64,000 nt of DNA. Origin: Rikenellaceae bacterium (GTDB lineage: Bacteria > Bacteroidota > Bacteroidia > Bacteroidales > Rikenellaceae). The stretch is taken from the NCBI GenBank assembly GCA_017463585.1, contig JAFTOX010000004.1, forward strand, positions 186,001 to 250,000. The letters are read 5' to 3'. Position numbers and translations under genes: made by a program. Positions 56,072-64,000 of the stretch are shown here, one piece after another. The notes under the pieces are model-generated. The model saw only the letters and a program-made list of their open reading frames with translations, made no database searches and was not told the origin of the DNA. Every line of letters starts with the position of its first letter. Within the stretch, counting starts at the first letter, position 1.

Positions 56072-56596
56072 ATGACTAAAAACGAAAAGAAGGTTGTAAT
56101 TGACAACTTAACTGCGAAGCTCACCGAGTATCCTCACTTCTACCTGACCGACATCGCAAACTTGAACGCTGAGCAGACCGCAGCATTGCGTCGCAAGTGC
56201 TTCGAGAGCAATGTAACTCTGATGGTCGTTAAGAACACTCTTCTTCGCAAGGCGTTGGAGAATGTCGAGAAGGCTGACGAGGAGCTGGTAAAGGTATTGG
56301 AGGGTTCGACTTCGGTAATGTTCACCGAGACCGGTAAGACCCCCGCAGTCCTCATCAAGGAGTTCCGCAAGAAGAGCGACAAGCCCGTATTGAAGGCTGC
56401 ATACGTAGAGGGTTGTGTTTACGTAGGTGACGATCAGATCGATAGCCTGTGCAACATCAAGAGCCGTGAAGAGCTTATCGGCGATATCGTTGCACTGTTG
56501 CAGTCGCCCGCTAAGAACGTTATCTCGGCACTTCAGGCTAACGCAGGCCAGAAGATCGCTGGTATCGTAAAGACACTCGAAGAAAGAAACAACTAA
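56072..56596 (+). CDS. rplJ: Ribosomal protein uL10
   Basis: The 174-residue stalk anchor begins with KNEKKVVIDNLTAKLTEYPH, has RRKCFESNVTLMVVKNTLLRK for rRNA binding, and a C-terminal helix that recruits bL12 dimers. The start lies directly after rplA, so the L10 autoregulatory leader known from other phyla is absent at this site. Confidence 0.96.
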   Translation: MTKNEKKVVIDNLTAKLTEYPHFYLTDIANLNAEQTAALRRKCFESNVTLMVVKNTLLRKALENVEKADEELVKVLEGSTSVMFTETGKTPAVLIKEFRKKSDKPVLKAAYVEGCVYVGDDQIDSLCNIKSREELIGDIVALLQSPAKNVISALQANAGQKIAGIVKTLEERNN

Positions 56597-56643
56597 TCAA
56601 GAACAAAAACAAGTAAAACAAATTTAATAAAATCTATACCACT

Positions 56644-57021
56644 ATGGCAGATGTAAAAGTATTGGCAGAAGAATTGGTAAATTTGACTGTTAAGGAAGTA
56701 AATGAGTTGGCCGCTATCCTGAAGGAGGAGTACGGCATCGAGCCCGCTGCTGCTGCTGTTGCAGTTGCTGCTGCTCCCGCTGCTGCTGGCGAGGCTGCTG
56801 CTGCTGAGAAGACTTCGTTCGACGTAATCTTGAAGGCTGCTGGTCAGGCTAAGTTGCAGGTTGTAAAGGCTGTTAAGGAGATCACCGGTCTGGGTCTGAA
56901 AGAGGCTAAGGACATCGTTGATGGCGCTCCTAAGGCAGTTAAGGAAGGTGTATCGAAGGAGGAGGCTGAGTCGATCAAGGCTGCTCTGGAAGAGGCTGGT
57001 GCTGAAGTTGAGCTTAAGTAA
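56644..57021 (+). CDS. rplL: Ribosomal protein bL12 (L7/L12)
   Basis: The 125-residue stalk protein has an N-terminal dimerisation domain, an Ala-rich hinge (residues about 37-58) and the factor-binding C-terminal domain with [20 protein letters not shown] and [21 protein letters not shown] 47-base A-rich gap precedes it and an attenuator-like hairpin follows. Confidence 0.97.
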   Translation: MADVKVLAEELVNLTVKEVNELAAILKEEYGIEPAAAAVAVAAAPAAAGEAAAAEKTSFDVILKAAGQAKLQVVKAVKEITGLGLKEAKDIVDGAPKAVKEGVSKEEAESIKAALEEAGAEVELK

Positions 57022-57055
57022 TTCGTTACTTATAGTTTCAGGACATATTGGGTGT

Positions 57056-57088
57056 AGAGCTTATGTAAAAATAAGCTCTATGCCTTTT
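57056..57088 (+). terminator. Attenuator-like hairpin between rplL and rpoB
   Basis: AGAGCTTAT (57056-57064) pairs with ATAAGCTCT (57071-57079) over nine bases around GTAAAA, followed by ATGCCTTTTCT. The weak T-run suggests partial termination, which would lower rpoBC relative to rplJL. The 240-base gap 57022-57261 contains no other gene; GGATCTTTGAAACAAG near 57130 resembles a boxA-type sequence. Confidence 0.65.
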
Positions 57089-57261
57089 CTCGTCTAACAA
57101 AGTGAGGGTTTGGGTGACGACCCGAATCGGATCTTTGAAACAAGTTTTGCCCGCGTGCGTAATGTGTTGTCGCCGAGGGCATTAGTGGGGTTATCTGAAA
57201 GCTATTTTAGATGATTCTTTTCACGACAGATGTCTCACACTCAACTTTAAAAGGATCAAAA

Positions 57262-60200
57262 ATGTCCGCACAAGCAAACAACCAACGTATTAGCTTCTCT
57301 TCGGTCAAGAACAGGTTGCCTTACCCTGACTTCCTCGAAGTGCAGCTCAAATCATTTCACGACTTTTTCCAGTTAGACACCACGGCCGAAAATCGTAAAA
57401 ACGAGGGCCTCTACAAGGTGTTCACGGAGAATTTCCCCATTACAGATACCAGAAACAACTTCGTTCTGGAATTCATAGACTACTATGTGGACCCGCCCCG
57501 CTACTCGATCGAAGAGTGCTTGGAGCGCGGTTTGACGTATAGTGTCCCCCTCAAAGCTAAACTTAAACTCTATTGCACGGACTCGGATCACGAGGATTTC
57601 GAGACGATCATTCAGGACGTCTACTTCGGTACGATCCCCTATATGACTCCTCGCGGTACGTTCATCATCAACGGCGCCGAGCGTGTAATCGTTTCACAGT
57701 TGCACCGTTCACCCGGTGTATTCTTCGGTCAGAGTATGCACACCAACGGTACGAAGCTCTACTCGGCTCGTATCATTCCGTTCAAGGGCTCGTGGATTGA
57801 GTTCGCAACGGATATCAACAACGTGATGTATGCCTACATCGACCGTAAGAAGAAGTTGCCCGTAACCACTCTGTTGCGTGCCATCTGCTTCGAAACCGAC
57901 CAGCAGATCCTCGAGATCTTCGACCTGGCGGACGAGGTGAAGGTGACCAAGACCAACTTGAAGAAGGCTATCGGCCGTAAGTTGGCAGCACGTGTTCTGA
58001 CGACGTGGGTCGAGGACTTCGTTGACGAAGATACCGGTGAGGTGGTTTCGATCGAGCGTAATCAGGTGATCGTCGATCGTGAAACCGAACTTACCGAGGA
58101 GAATATAGAAGATATTATCGAGAGCGGTGCCAAGACCATTCTGCTCCACAAGGAGAACCAGTCGGGTATCGATTACTCGATCATTTACAACACATTGCAG
58201 AAGGACCCCTGTAACTCTGAGAAGGAGGCTGTGGTATACATCTACCGCCAGCTGCGCAACTCGGAGCCACCCGATGAGGCAACTGCTCGTGACGCAATCG
58301 AGAAGCTGTTCTTCTCGGATCGCCGTTACGACCTGGGTGATGTGGGTCGCTACCGTATCAACAAAAAACTCGAATTGGATATCGATCCCGCAGTCAGAAT
58401 CCTGACTAAGGAGGATATGATAGCCATTATCAAATATCTGATCCAGCTGATCAACTCGAAGGCTGACGTGGACGATATCGACCACCTCTCGAACCGTCGT
58501 GTACGCACGGTGGGCGAGCAGTTGTCGAATCAGTTCTCGGTCGGTTTTGTGCGTATGGCACGTACCATTCGTGAGAAGATGAATGTTCGTGACAACGAGG
58601 TATTTACGCCGATTGAGCTGATCAACGCAAAGACCCTGTCGAGCGTTATCAACTCGTTCTTCGGAACCAACCAGCTGTCGCAGTTTATGGATCAGACCAA
58701 CCCGCTGGCCGAGATGACTCACAAGCGTCGTCTGTCGGCTCTGGGTCCCGGCGGTCTGTCGCGTGAGCGTGCAGGTTTCGAGGTTCGAGACGTACACTAC
58801 ACTCACTACGGCCGTCTGTGTCCGATCGAGACCCCTGAGGGTCCCAACATCGGTCTGATTTCGTCGCTTTGCGTCTTCGCAAAGATCAGCGATATGGGCT
58901 TCATCGAGACCCCCTATCGTAAGGTTGAAGATGGTAAGGTGAACCTGAAAAATGACGAGGTTGTATATATGAGCGCCGAGGAGGAGGAGGGCAAGATCAT
59001 TGCTCAGTCGAACTCGCCGCTGGACGAGGAGGGTAACTTCCTCAAACCCGACCGCGTCAAGACCCGTTGCGAGGCCGACTTCCCGCAGGTGAGCGCCGAT
59101 CGCGTTGACCTGATGGACGTTGCTCCCAACCAGATCGCCTCGATCGCAGCAAGTTTGATCCCCTTCTTGGAGCACGACGATGCTAACCGTGCGTTGATGG
59201 GTTCGAATATGATGCGCCAGGCTGTGCCTCTGATCACGTGCGAGTCGCCGATCGTAGGTACCGGTCTGGAAAAGGAGATGATCACCGATAGCCGTATCCA
59301 GATCGTTGCTGAGAAGGACGGTGAGGTAGTATTTGCTGACGCAACGCAGATTCAGATTCGCTACGAGCGCACCGAGGACGAAATCTTGGTTAGCTTCGAG
59401 CCTGAGATCACAACTTATATGTTGCCTCGCTTCCGTAAGACCAACCAGAACACTTCGATCACGTTGAAGCCCGTCGTTCTGACCGGCGAGAAGGTGAAGA
59501 AGGGTCAGATCCTGACCGAGGGCTACTCGACTCAGGGCGGTGAGTTGGCTATCGGCCGTAACTTGAAGGTGGCATTTATGCCCTGGAAGGGTTACAACTT
59601 CGAGGACGCAATCGTGATTTCGGAGCGTATCCAGCGCGAGGACCTGTTTACTTCGGTACACGTTGATGAGTATATCTTGGAGGTTCGCGATACCAAGCGC
59701 GGTGTCGAGGAGCTGACTTCGGATATTCCCAACGTGAGCGAGGACGCTACGAAGGATCTGGACGAGAACGGTATCATTCGCGTTGGTGCGAATGTTAAGC
59801 CGGGCGATATCCTGATCGGTAAGATCACCCCGAAGGGTGAGAGCGATCCTTCGCCTGAGGAGAAACTGCTGCGCGCGATCTTCGGTGATAAGGCCGGCGA
59901 CGTTAAGGACGCCTCGTTGAAGGCTCAGCCCTCGTTGTTCGGTACGATCATCAAGACTCAGCTGTTCAGCCGTGCAAATAAGGACGGCCGCAAGGGTAAG
60001 AACGCCGAGAAGGCTCAGTTGGAGCAGATCGATCAGCGTTTCGCAGCTCAGACGGCAGCCTTGAAGCAGCGTCTGGTTGCTAAGCTGTGGCAGCTGCTCG
60101 AAGGCAAGACAACACAGGGTATCAAGGATTACTTTGGCGCTGAGTTGTATGCTAAGGGTACCAAGTTCTCGAAGCGTATGTTGGAGGATATCGACTATAT

Positions 60201-61080
60201 GAACCTCTCGACCGATAAGTGGGTCGGTGATGCTCACGTCGATATGCTCATCGAGCGTACTATTAATAATTATATTATCGAGTGGAAGAAGTACGACGCC
60301 GAGTTGAAGCGCGAGAAGTACAACGTCTCGAACGGTGATGAGCTGCCCGCAGGTGTAATCCAGCTCGCTAAGGTTTACGTTGCTAAGAAGCGTAAGTTGA
60401 AGGTGGGTGATAAGATGGCAGGTCGCCACGGTAACAAGGGTATCGTTGCGAAGGTTGTTCGCGATGAGGATATGCCCTTCCTCGAAGATGGTACTATCGT
60501 CGATATCGTTCTGAACCCGCTGGGTGTGCCTTCGCGAATGAACCTCGGTCAGATCTACGAGACCGTTCTTGGCTGGGCAGGCCGCGAGCTGGGCGTTAAG
60601 TTCGCAACGCCGATCTTCGACGGTGCAACGCTCGACCAGATCAACAAGTATACCGACGAGGCAGGCGTTCCGCGCAGTGGCCGTACCTATCTTTACGATG
60701 GTGGCACGGGCGAGCGTTTCGACCAGCCCGCAACGGTCGGTGTGATCTATATGTTGAAGCTGGGTCATATGATCGACGACAAGATGCACGCCCGTTCGAT
60801 CGGTCCCTACTCGCTCATTACGCAGCAGCCTCTGGGTGGTAAGGCTCAGTTTGGTGGTCAGCGTTTTGGTGAGATGGAGGTTTGGGCATTGGAGGCCTTC
60901 GGTGCAGCCAACATCTTGCAGGAGATCCTTACGATTAAGTCGGACGACGTTATGGGTCGTGCTAAGGCTTACGAGGCAATCGTCAAGGGCGATAATCTGC
61001 CGCCCGCAGGTATCCCCGAGTCGCTCAACGTGCTGTTGCACGAGTTGCGCGGTCTGGCAATCAGCGTTAAGCTCGACTAA
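57262..61080 (+). CDS. rpoB: RNA polymerase subunit beta
   Basis: The 1272-residue subunit has the rifampicin region (about residues 465-500) reading [20 protein letters not shown] and then [13 protein letters not shown], the sensitive sequence, so no rifampicin resistance is expected from it. Catalytic-centre segments [18 protein letters not shown] and [10 protein letters not shown], and the C-terminal [19 protein letters not shown], are present. I chose the ATG at 57262; 17 upstream codons are in frame but not family-like. A charged segment near 910-940 ([20 protein letters not shown]) fits the variable insertion region. Confidence 0.97.
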   Translation: MSAQANNQRISFSSVKNRLPYPDFLEVQLKSFHDFFQLDTTAENRKNEGLYKVFTENFPITDTRNNFVLEFIDYYVDPPRYSIEECLERGLTYSVPLKAKLKLYCTDSDHEDFETIIQDVYFGTIPYMTPRGTFIINGAERVIVSQLHRSPGVFFGQSMHTNGTKLYSARIIPFKGSWIEFATDINNVMYAYIDRKKKLPVTTLLRAICFETDQQILEIFDLADEVKVTKTNLKKAIGRKLAARVLTTWVEDFVDEDTGEVVSIERNQVIVDRETELTEENIEDIIESGAKTILLHKENQSGIDYSIIYNTLQKDPCNSEKEAVVYIYRQLRNSEPPDEATARDAIEKLFFSDRRYDLGDVGRYRINKKLELDIDPAVRILTKEDMIAIIKYLIQLINSKADVDDIDHLSNRRVRTVGEQLSNQFSVGFVRMARTIREKMNVRDNEVFTPIELINAKTLSSVINSFFGTNQLSQFMDQTNPLAEMTHKRRLSALGPGGLSRERAGFEVRDVHYTHYGRLCPIETPEGPNIGLISSLCVFAKISDMGFIETPYRKVEDGKVNLKNDEVVYMSAEEEEGKIIAQSNSPLDEEGNFLKPDRVKTRCEADFPQVSADRVDLMDVAPNQIASIAASLIPFLEHDDANRALMGSNMMRQAVPLITCESPIVGTGLEKEMITDSRIQIVAEKDGEVVFADATQIQIRYERTEDEILVSFEPEITTYMLPRFRKTNQNTSITLKPVVLTGEKVKKGQILTEGYSTQGGELAIGRNLKVAFMPWKGYNFEDAIVISERIQREDLFTSVHVDEYILEVRDTKRGVEELTSDIPNVSEDATKDLDENGIIRVGANVKPGDILIGKITPKGESDPSPEEKLLRAIFGDKAGDVKDASLKAQPSLFGTIIKTQLFSRANKDGRKGKNAEKAQLEQIDQRFAAQTAALKQRLVAKLWQLLEGKTTQGIKDYFGAELYAKGTKFSKRMLEDIDYMNLSTDKWVGDAHVDMLIERTINNYIIEWKKYDAELKREKYNVSNGDELPAGVIQLAKVYVAKKRKLKVGDKMAGRHGNKGIVAKVVRDEDMPFLEDGTIVDIVLNPLGVPSRMNLGQIYETVLGWAGRELGVKFATPIFDGATLDQINKYTDEAGVPRSGRTYLYDGGTGERFDQPATVGVIYMLKLGHMIDDKMHARSIGPYSLITQQPLGGKAQFGGQRFGEMEVWALEAFGAANILQEILTIKSDDVMGRAKAYEAIVKGDNLPPAGIPESLNVLLHELRGLAISVKLD

Positions 61081-61131
61081 TCGGATCGAGAGGAGAACAC
61101 AAACGATAATAAGTTAAAGAAGAACAAGTAT

Positions 61132-64000
61132 ATGTCATTCAATAAAGACAATAAGAGTACGAGCTTCAACCGAATTACCATCGGCTTGGCGTCGCCCGAG
61201 GAGATTCTGGAAAATTCGAGTGGTGAGGTGCTGAAACCCGAAACCATCAACTATCGTACCTACAAGCCCGAGCGCGACGGTCTGTTCTGCGAGCGCATCT
61301 TCGGTCCTGTGAAGGACTATGAGTGCCACTGCGGTAAGTACAAGCGTATCCGTTATAAGGGTATCGTCTGCGACCGATGCGGCGTCGAGGTTACGGAGAA
61401 GAAGGTTCGTCGTGAACGTATGGGCCACATCTCGTTGGTAGTGCCCGTTGTTCACATCTGGTACTTCAAGTCGCTGCCCTCGAAGATCGGTTACCTGCTG
61501 GGTATCCCCTCGAAGAAGTTGGAGGCGATCATCTACTACGAGCGTTACGTGGTAATTCAGGCCGGTGCCGCTGCCGAGCAGGGTATCGAGAAGTTGCAGA
61601 CTCTGGCCGAGAAGGAGTATCTGGACGTTCTGGCCGCACTGCCGAAGGGCAACCAGCAGCTGGACGACAGCGATCCGAACAAGTTTATCGCTCAGATGGG
61701 TGCCGAGGCAATCTACACTCTGTTGCAGCAGGTAGATCTGGACTCGATGTCGTATGCACTTCGCCACAAGGCAAGCACCGAGACCTCGCAGCAGCGTAAG
61801 AGCGAGGCGTTGAAGTGCTTGAACGTGATCGAGGCATTCCGCGCATCGAACGGCGTCAATAAGCCCGAGTGGATGGTCTTGAAGGTTATCCCCGTGATTC
61901 CGCCCGAACTGCGCCCGCTGGTGCCGCTGGACGGTGGTCGTTTCGCAACGTCGGATCTGAACGATCTGTATCGTCGCGTGATCATTCGTAACAACCGTTT
62001 GAAGCGACTGATCGAGATCAAGGCTCCCGAGGTGATCCTGCGCAACGAGAAGCGTATGTTGCAGGAGGCAGTGGATTCGCTGTTCGACAACTCGCGTAAG
62101 AGCAACGCCGTTAAGAGCGAGAGCAACCGCCCGTTGAAGTCGCTGAGCGACTCGTTGAAGGGTAAGCAGGGTCGCTTCCGTCAGAACTTGCTCGGTAAGC
62201 GTGTCGATTACTCGGCTCGTTCGGTAATCGTCGTTGGTCCCGAGTTGAAGATGCACGAGATGGGTATTCCGAAGGATATGGCGGCAGAGCTTTACAAGCC
62301 CTTCGTAATCCGTAAGCTCATCGAGCGCGGCGTGGTTAAGACCGTTAAGTCAGCTAAGAAGATCATTGATAGAAAGGATCCCGTAATCTGGGACATCTTG
62401 GAGAACGTTATCAAGGGTCATCCCGTATTGATGAACCGTGCTCCGACCCTGCACCGTCTGGGTATTCAGGCATTCCAGCCCAAGTTGATCGAGGGTAAGG
62501 CAATGCAGTTGCACCCGCTGTCGTGTACCGCGTTCAACGCGGACTTCGACGGCGACCAGATGGCAGTCCATCTGCCGCTGGGCAATGCAGCAATCTTGGA
62601 GGCTCAGATGTTGATGCTGGGTTCGCACAACGTCCTGAACCCTGCTAACGGTGCGCCTATTACCGTACCTTCGCAGGATATGGTCCTCGGTCTGTACTAT
62701 ATCACCAAGCCCAAACCCGGTGCTAAGGGCGAAGGTCTGGTGTTCTACGGTCCCGAGGAGGCAATCATCGCTTACAACGAGGGTCGTGCCGAGTTGCACG
62801 CAAAGGTTCGTTGCGTAGTTGATGATCTCGACGCTGAGGGCAACCCGATCCGCGATTTGAAGGAGACCACCATCGGTCGAATTATGTTCAACCAGGTTGT
62901 ACCTAAGGAGGTTGGCTATATCAACGAGCTGCTGACCAAGCGTTCGTTGCGCGATATCATTGCAGTGGTGATGAAGAAGGCAGGTGCCGATAAGGTGGCT
63001 AACTTCTTGGACGACATCAAGGCAATGGGTTACCGTATGGCATTCCAGGGCGGTCTGTCGTTTAACCTCGACGCAGTGATTATCCCCGAGGAGAAGGCTG
63101 CGCTGGTGCAGAAGGGCTACGAGATGGCCGACGACATCGCCGAGAGCTACAATATGGGTCTTATCACCAACAACGAGCGATACAATCAGGTTATCGACGT
63201 TTGGACTAAGATCAATAACGAGCTGACCAAGGCCGTAACCAAGACCCTGACCGAGGATATGGACGGTTTCAACCCCGTTTATATGATGCTGGATTCGGGT
63301 GCTCGTGGTTCGAAGGAGCAGATTCGTCAGTTGAGCGGTATGCGTGGTCTGATGGCTAAGCCCCAGAAGAGTGGTGCCGAAGGCGGTCAGGTCATCGAGA
63401 ACCCGATTTTGTCGAACTTTAAGGAGGGTCTGTCGGTGTTGGAGTACTTCATTTCGACCCACGGTGCTCGTAAGGGTTTGGCGGATACGGCGTTGAAGAC
63501 CGCAGACGCAGGTTACCTGACTCGTCGATTGGTAGATGTTGCTCAGGACGTGATCATCAATGAGGAGGATTGCGGTACGCTGCGCGGTCTGGTTGCAACC
63601 GCAATCAAGAAGAATGAGGACGTGGTTCAGACGCTCTATGAGCGCATCTTGGGTCGCGTGGCTCTGAACGATGTATATCACCCCATCACCGGTGAGCTGC
63701 TCTGCGCAGCAGGTCAGGAGATCACCGAGTCGATCGCCGAGGCAATCGAGAAGTCGCCGCTGGAACAGGTCGAGATCCGTTCGGTGCTGACTTGCGAGGC
63801 TCGCCACGGTGTCTGCGCGAAGTGCTACGGTCGCAACCTGGCAACGGCGCGTATGGTTCAGAAGGGTGAGGTTGTCGGCGTCATCGCTGCACAGTCGATC
63901 GGTGAGCCCGGTACTCAGCTGACACTGCGTACGTTCCACGTCGGTGGTGTTGCAGGCGGTACTACGGTCGAGACCAACGTCATCTCGAAGTACGAGGGTC
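61132..64000 (+). CDS. rpoC: RNA polymerase subunit beta' (3' end outside window)
   Basis: The first 956 codons are present; the gene runs off the end. Zinc-binding Cys 65, 67, 80 and 83 lie in [21 protein letters not shown]. The catalytic Mg-binding motif NADFDGD is at residues 469-475. The trigger-loop side begins near the end with [15 protein letters not shown], and a second Cys cluster is in [13 protein letters not shown]. The start ATG at 61132 is 51 bases after rpoB. Confidence 0.97.
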   Translation, partial: MSFNKDNKSTSFNRITIGLASPEEILENSSGEVLKPETINYRTYKPERDGLFCERIFGPVKDYECHCGKYKRIRYKGIVCDRCGVEVTEKKVRRERMGHISLVVPVVHIWYFKSLPSKIGYLLGIPSKKLEAIIYYERYVVIQAGAAAEQGIEKLQTLAEKEYLDVLAALPKGNQQLDDSDPNKFIAQMGAEAIYTLLQQVDLDSMSYALRHKASTETSQQRKSEALKCLNVIEAFRASNGVNKPEWMVLKVIPVIPPELRPLVPLDGGRFATSDLNDLYRRVIIRNNRLKRLIEIKAPEVILRNEKRMLQEAVDSLFDNSRKSNAVKSESNRPLKSLSDSLKGKQGRFRQNLLGKRVDYSARSVIVVGPELKMHEMGIPKDMAAELYKPFVIRKLIERGVVKTVKSAKKIIDRKDPVIWDILENVIKGHPVLMNRAPTLHRLGIQAFQPKLIEGKAMQLHPLSCTAFNADFDGDQMAVHLPLGNAAILEAQMLMLGSHNVLNPANGAPITVPSQDMVLGLYYITKPKPGAKGEGLVFYGPEEAIIAYNEGRAELHAKVRCVVDDLDAEGNPIRDLKETTIGRIMFNQVVPKEVGYINELLTKRSLRDIIAVVMKKAGADKVANFLDDIKAMGYRMAFQGGLSFNLDAVIIPEEKAALVQKGYEMADDIAESYNMGLITNNERYNQVIDVWTKINNELTKAVTKTLTEDMDGFNPVYMMLDSGARGSKEQIRQLSGMRGLMAKPQKSGAEGGQVIENPILSNFKEGLSVLEYFISTHGARKGLADTALKTADAGYLTRRLVDVAQDVIINEEDCGTLRGLVATAIKKNEDVVQTLYERILGRVALNDVYHPITGELLCAAGQEITESIAEAIEKSPLEQVEIRSVLTCEARHGVCAKCYGRNLATARMVQKGEVVGVIAAQSIGEPGTQLTLRTFHVGGVAGGTTVETNVISKYEG

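Noticed and set aside
57709..61041. A 1110-codon open frame on the minus strand opposite rpoB (and similar long frames opposite fusA, leuS and topA)
   Set aside because: The encoded sequences lack recognisable domains and are rich in Leu, His, Gln and Arg. They arise because the strong codon bias of the real genes leaves few stops on the opposite strand. The plus-strand genes are certain.

Overview
The window is chromosomal DNA of a Bacteroidota bacterium, most likely order Bacteroidales and plausibly an Alistipes/Rikenellaceae-like gut species; the genus is a guess from gene content, moderate-to-high GC and codon use. Evidence for the phylum: most well-supported promoters match the Bacteroidota pattern (TTG or TTTG, about 20 bases, TAnnTTTG); starts are preceded by A-rich rather than strong Shine-Dalgarno sequence; and lineage-typical families occur (DUF3098, DUF4270, DUF4924, fimbrillin-like lipoprotein).

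Layout. 1-4710: envelope and RNA-modification genes on + (YfhO-like C-terminus, ftsX, DUF3098, uppP, truB, queA). 4753-10758: a starch-synthase-like single domain protein, a DUF4270 lipoprotein, topA and a secreted C1-type aminopeptidase. 11010-14852 on -: an isoprenyl synthase and U32 peptidase pair, then aminopeptidase P. 14971-25292: mixed and more accessory DNA, with a ROK sugar kinase, small exported and membrane proteins of unknown role, tRNA-Leu, an esterase, murA with Asp instead of the catalytic Cys, a small acidic peptide plus large lipoprotein pair behind a long leader, DUF4924 and a GT4 glycosyltransferase. 25674-30031: leuS, pyrF and a CBM9-like lipoprotein. 30630-49524: the complete str, S10, spc and alpha ribosomal clusters (rpsL to rplQ), broken by three long non-coding spacers before rplC, rpsH and rplF. 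49595-51698: a transglutaminase-like protein and an orphan lipoprotein. 52190-64000: tRNA-Thr, -Tyr, -Gly, tuf, tRNA-Trp, secE, nusG, rplKAJL, rpoB and the first two thirds of rpoC.

Most of the window is translation, transcription and envelope housekeeping. The unexplained structure is mainly between genes. (1) A family of GC-rich nested palindromes recurs at five or more sites; its arms differ between copies but keep pairing, and the short CCGCCCC spacer is kept in most. (2) Two collinear, related spacers lie in front of rplC and rplF. (3) A terminator-like structure, a weak promoter and a second hairpin lie in front of rpsH. (4) Three hairpins occupy the gap after the large lipoprotein gene, with terminators pointing both ways. 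No CRISPR array, integrase, transposase or phage gene was seen.
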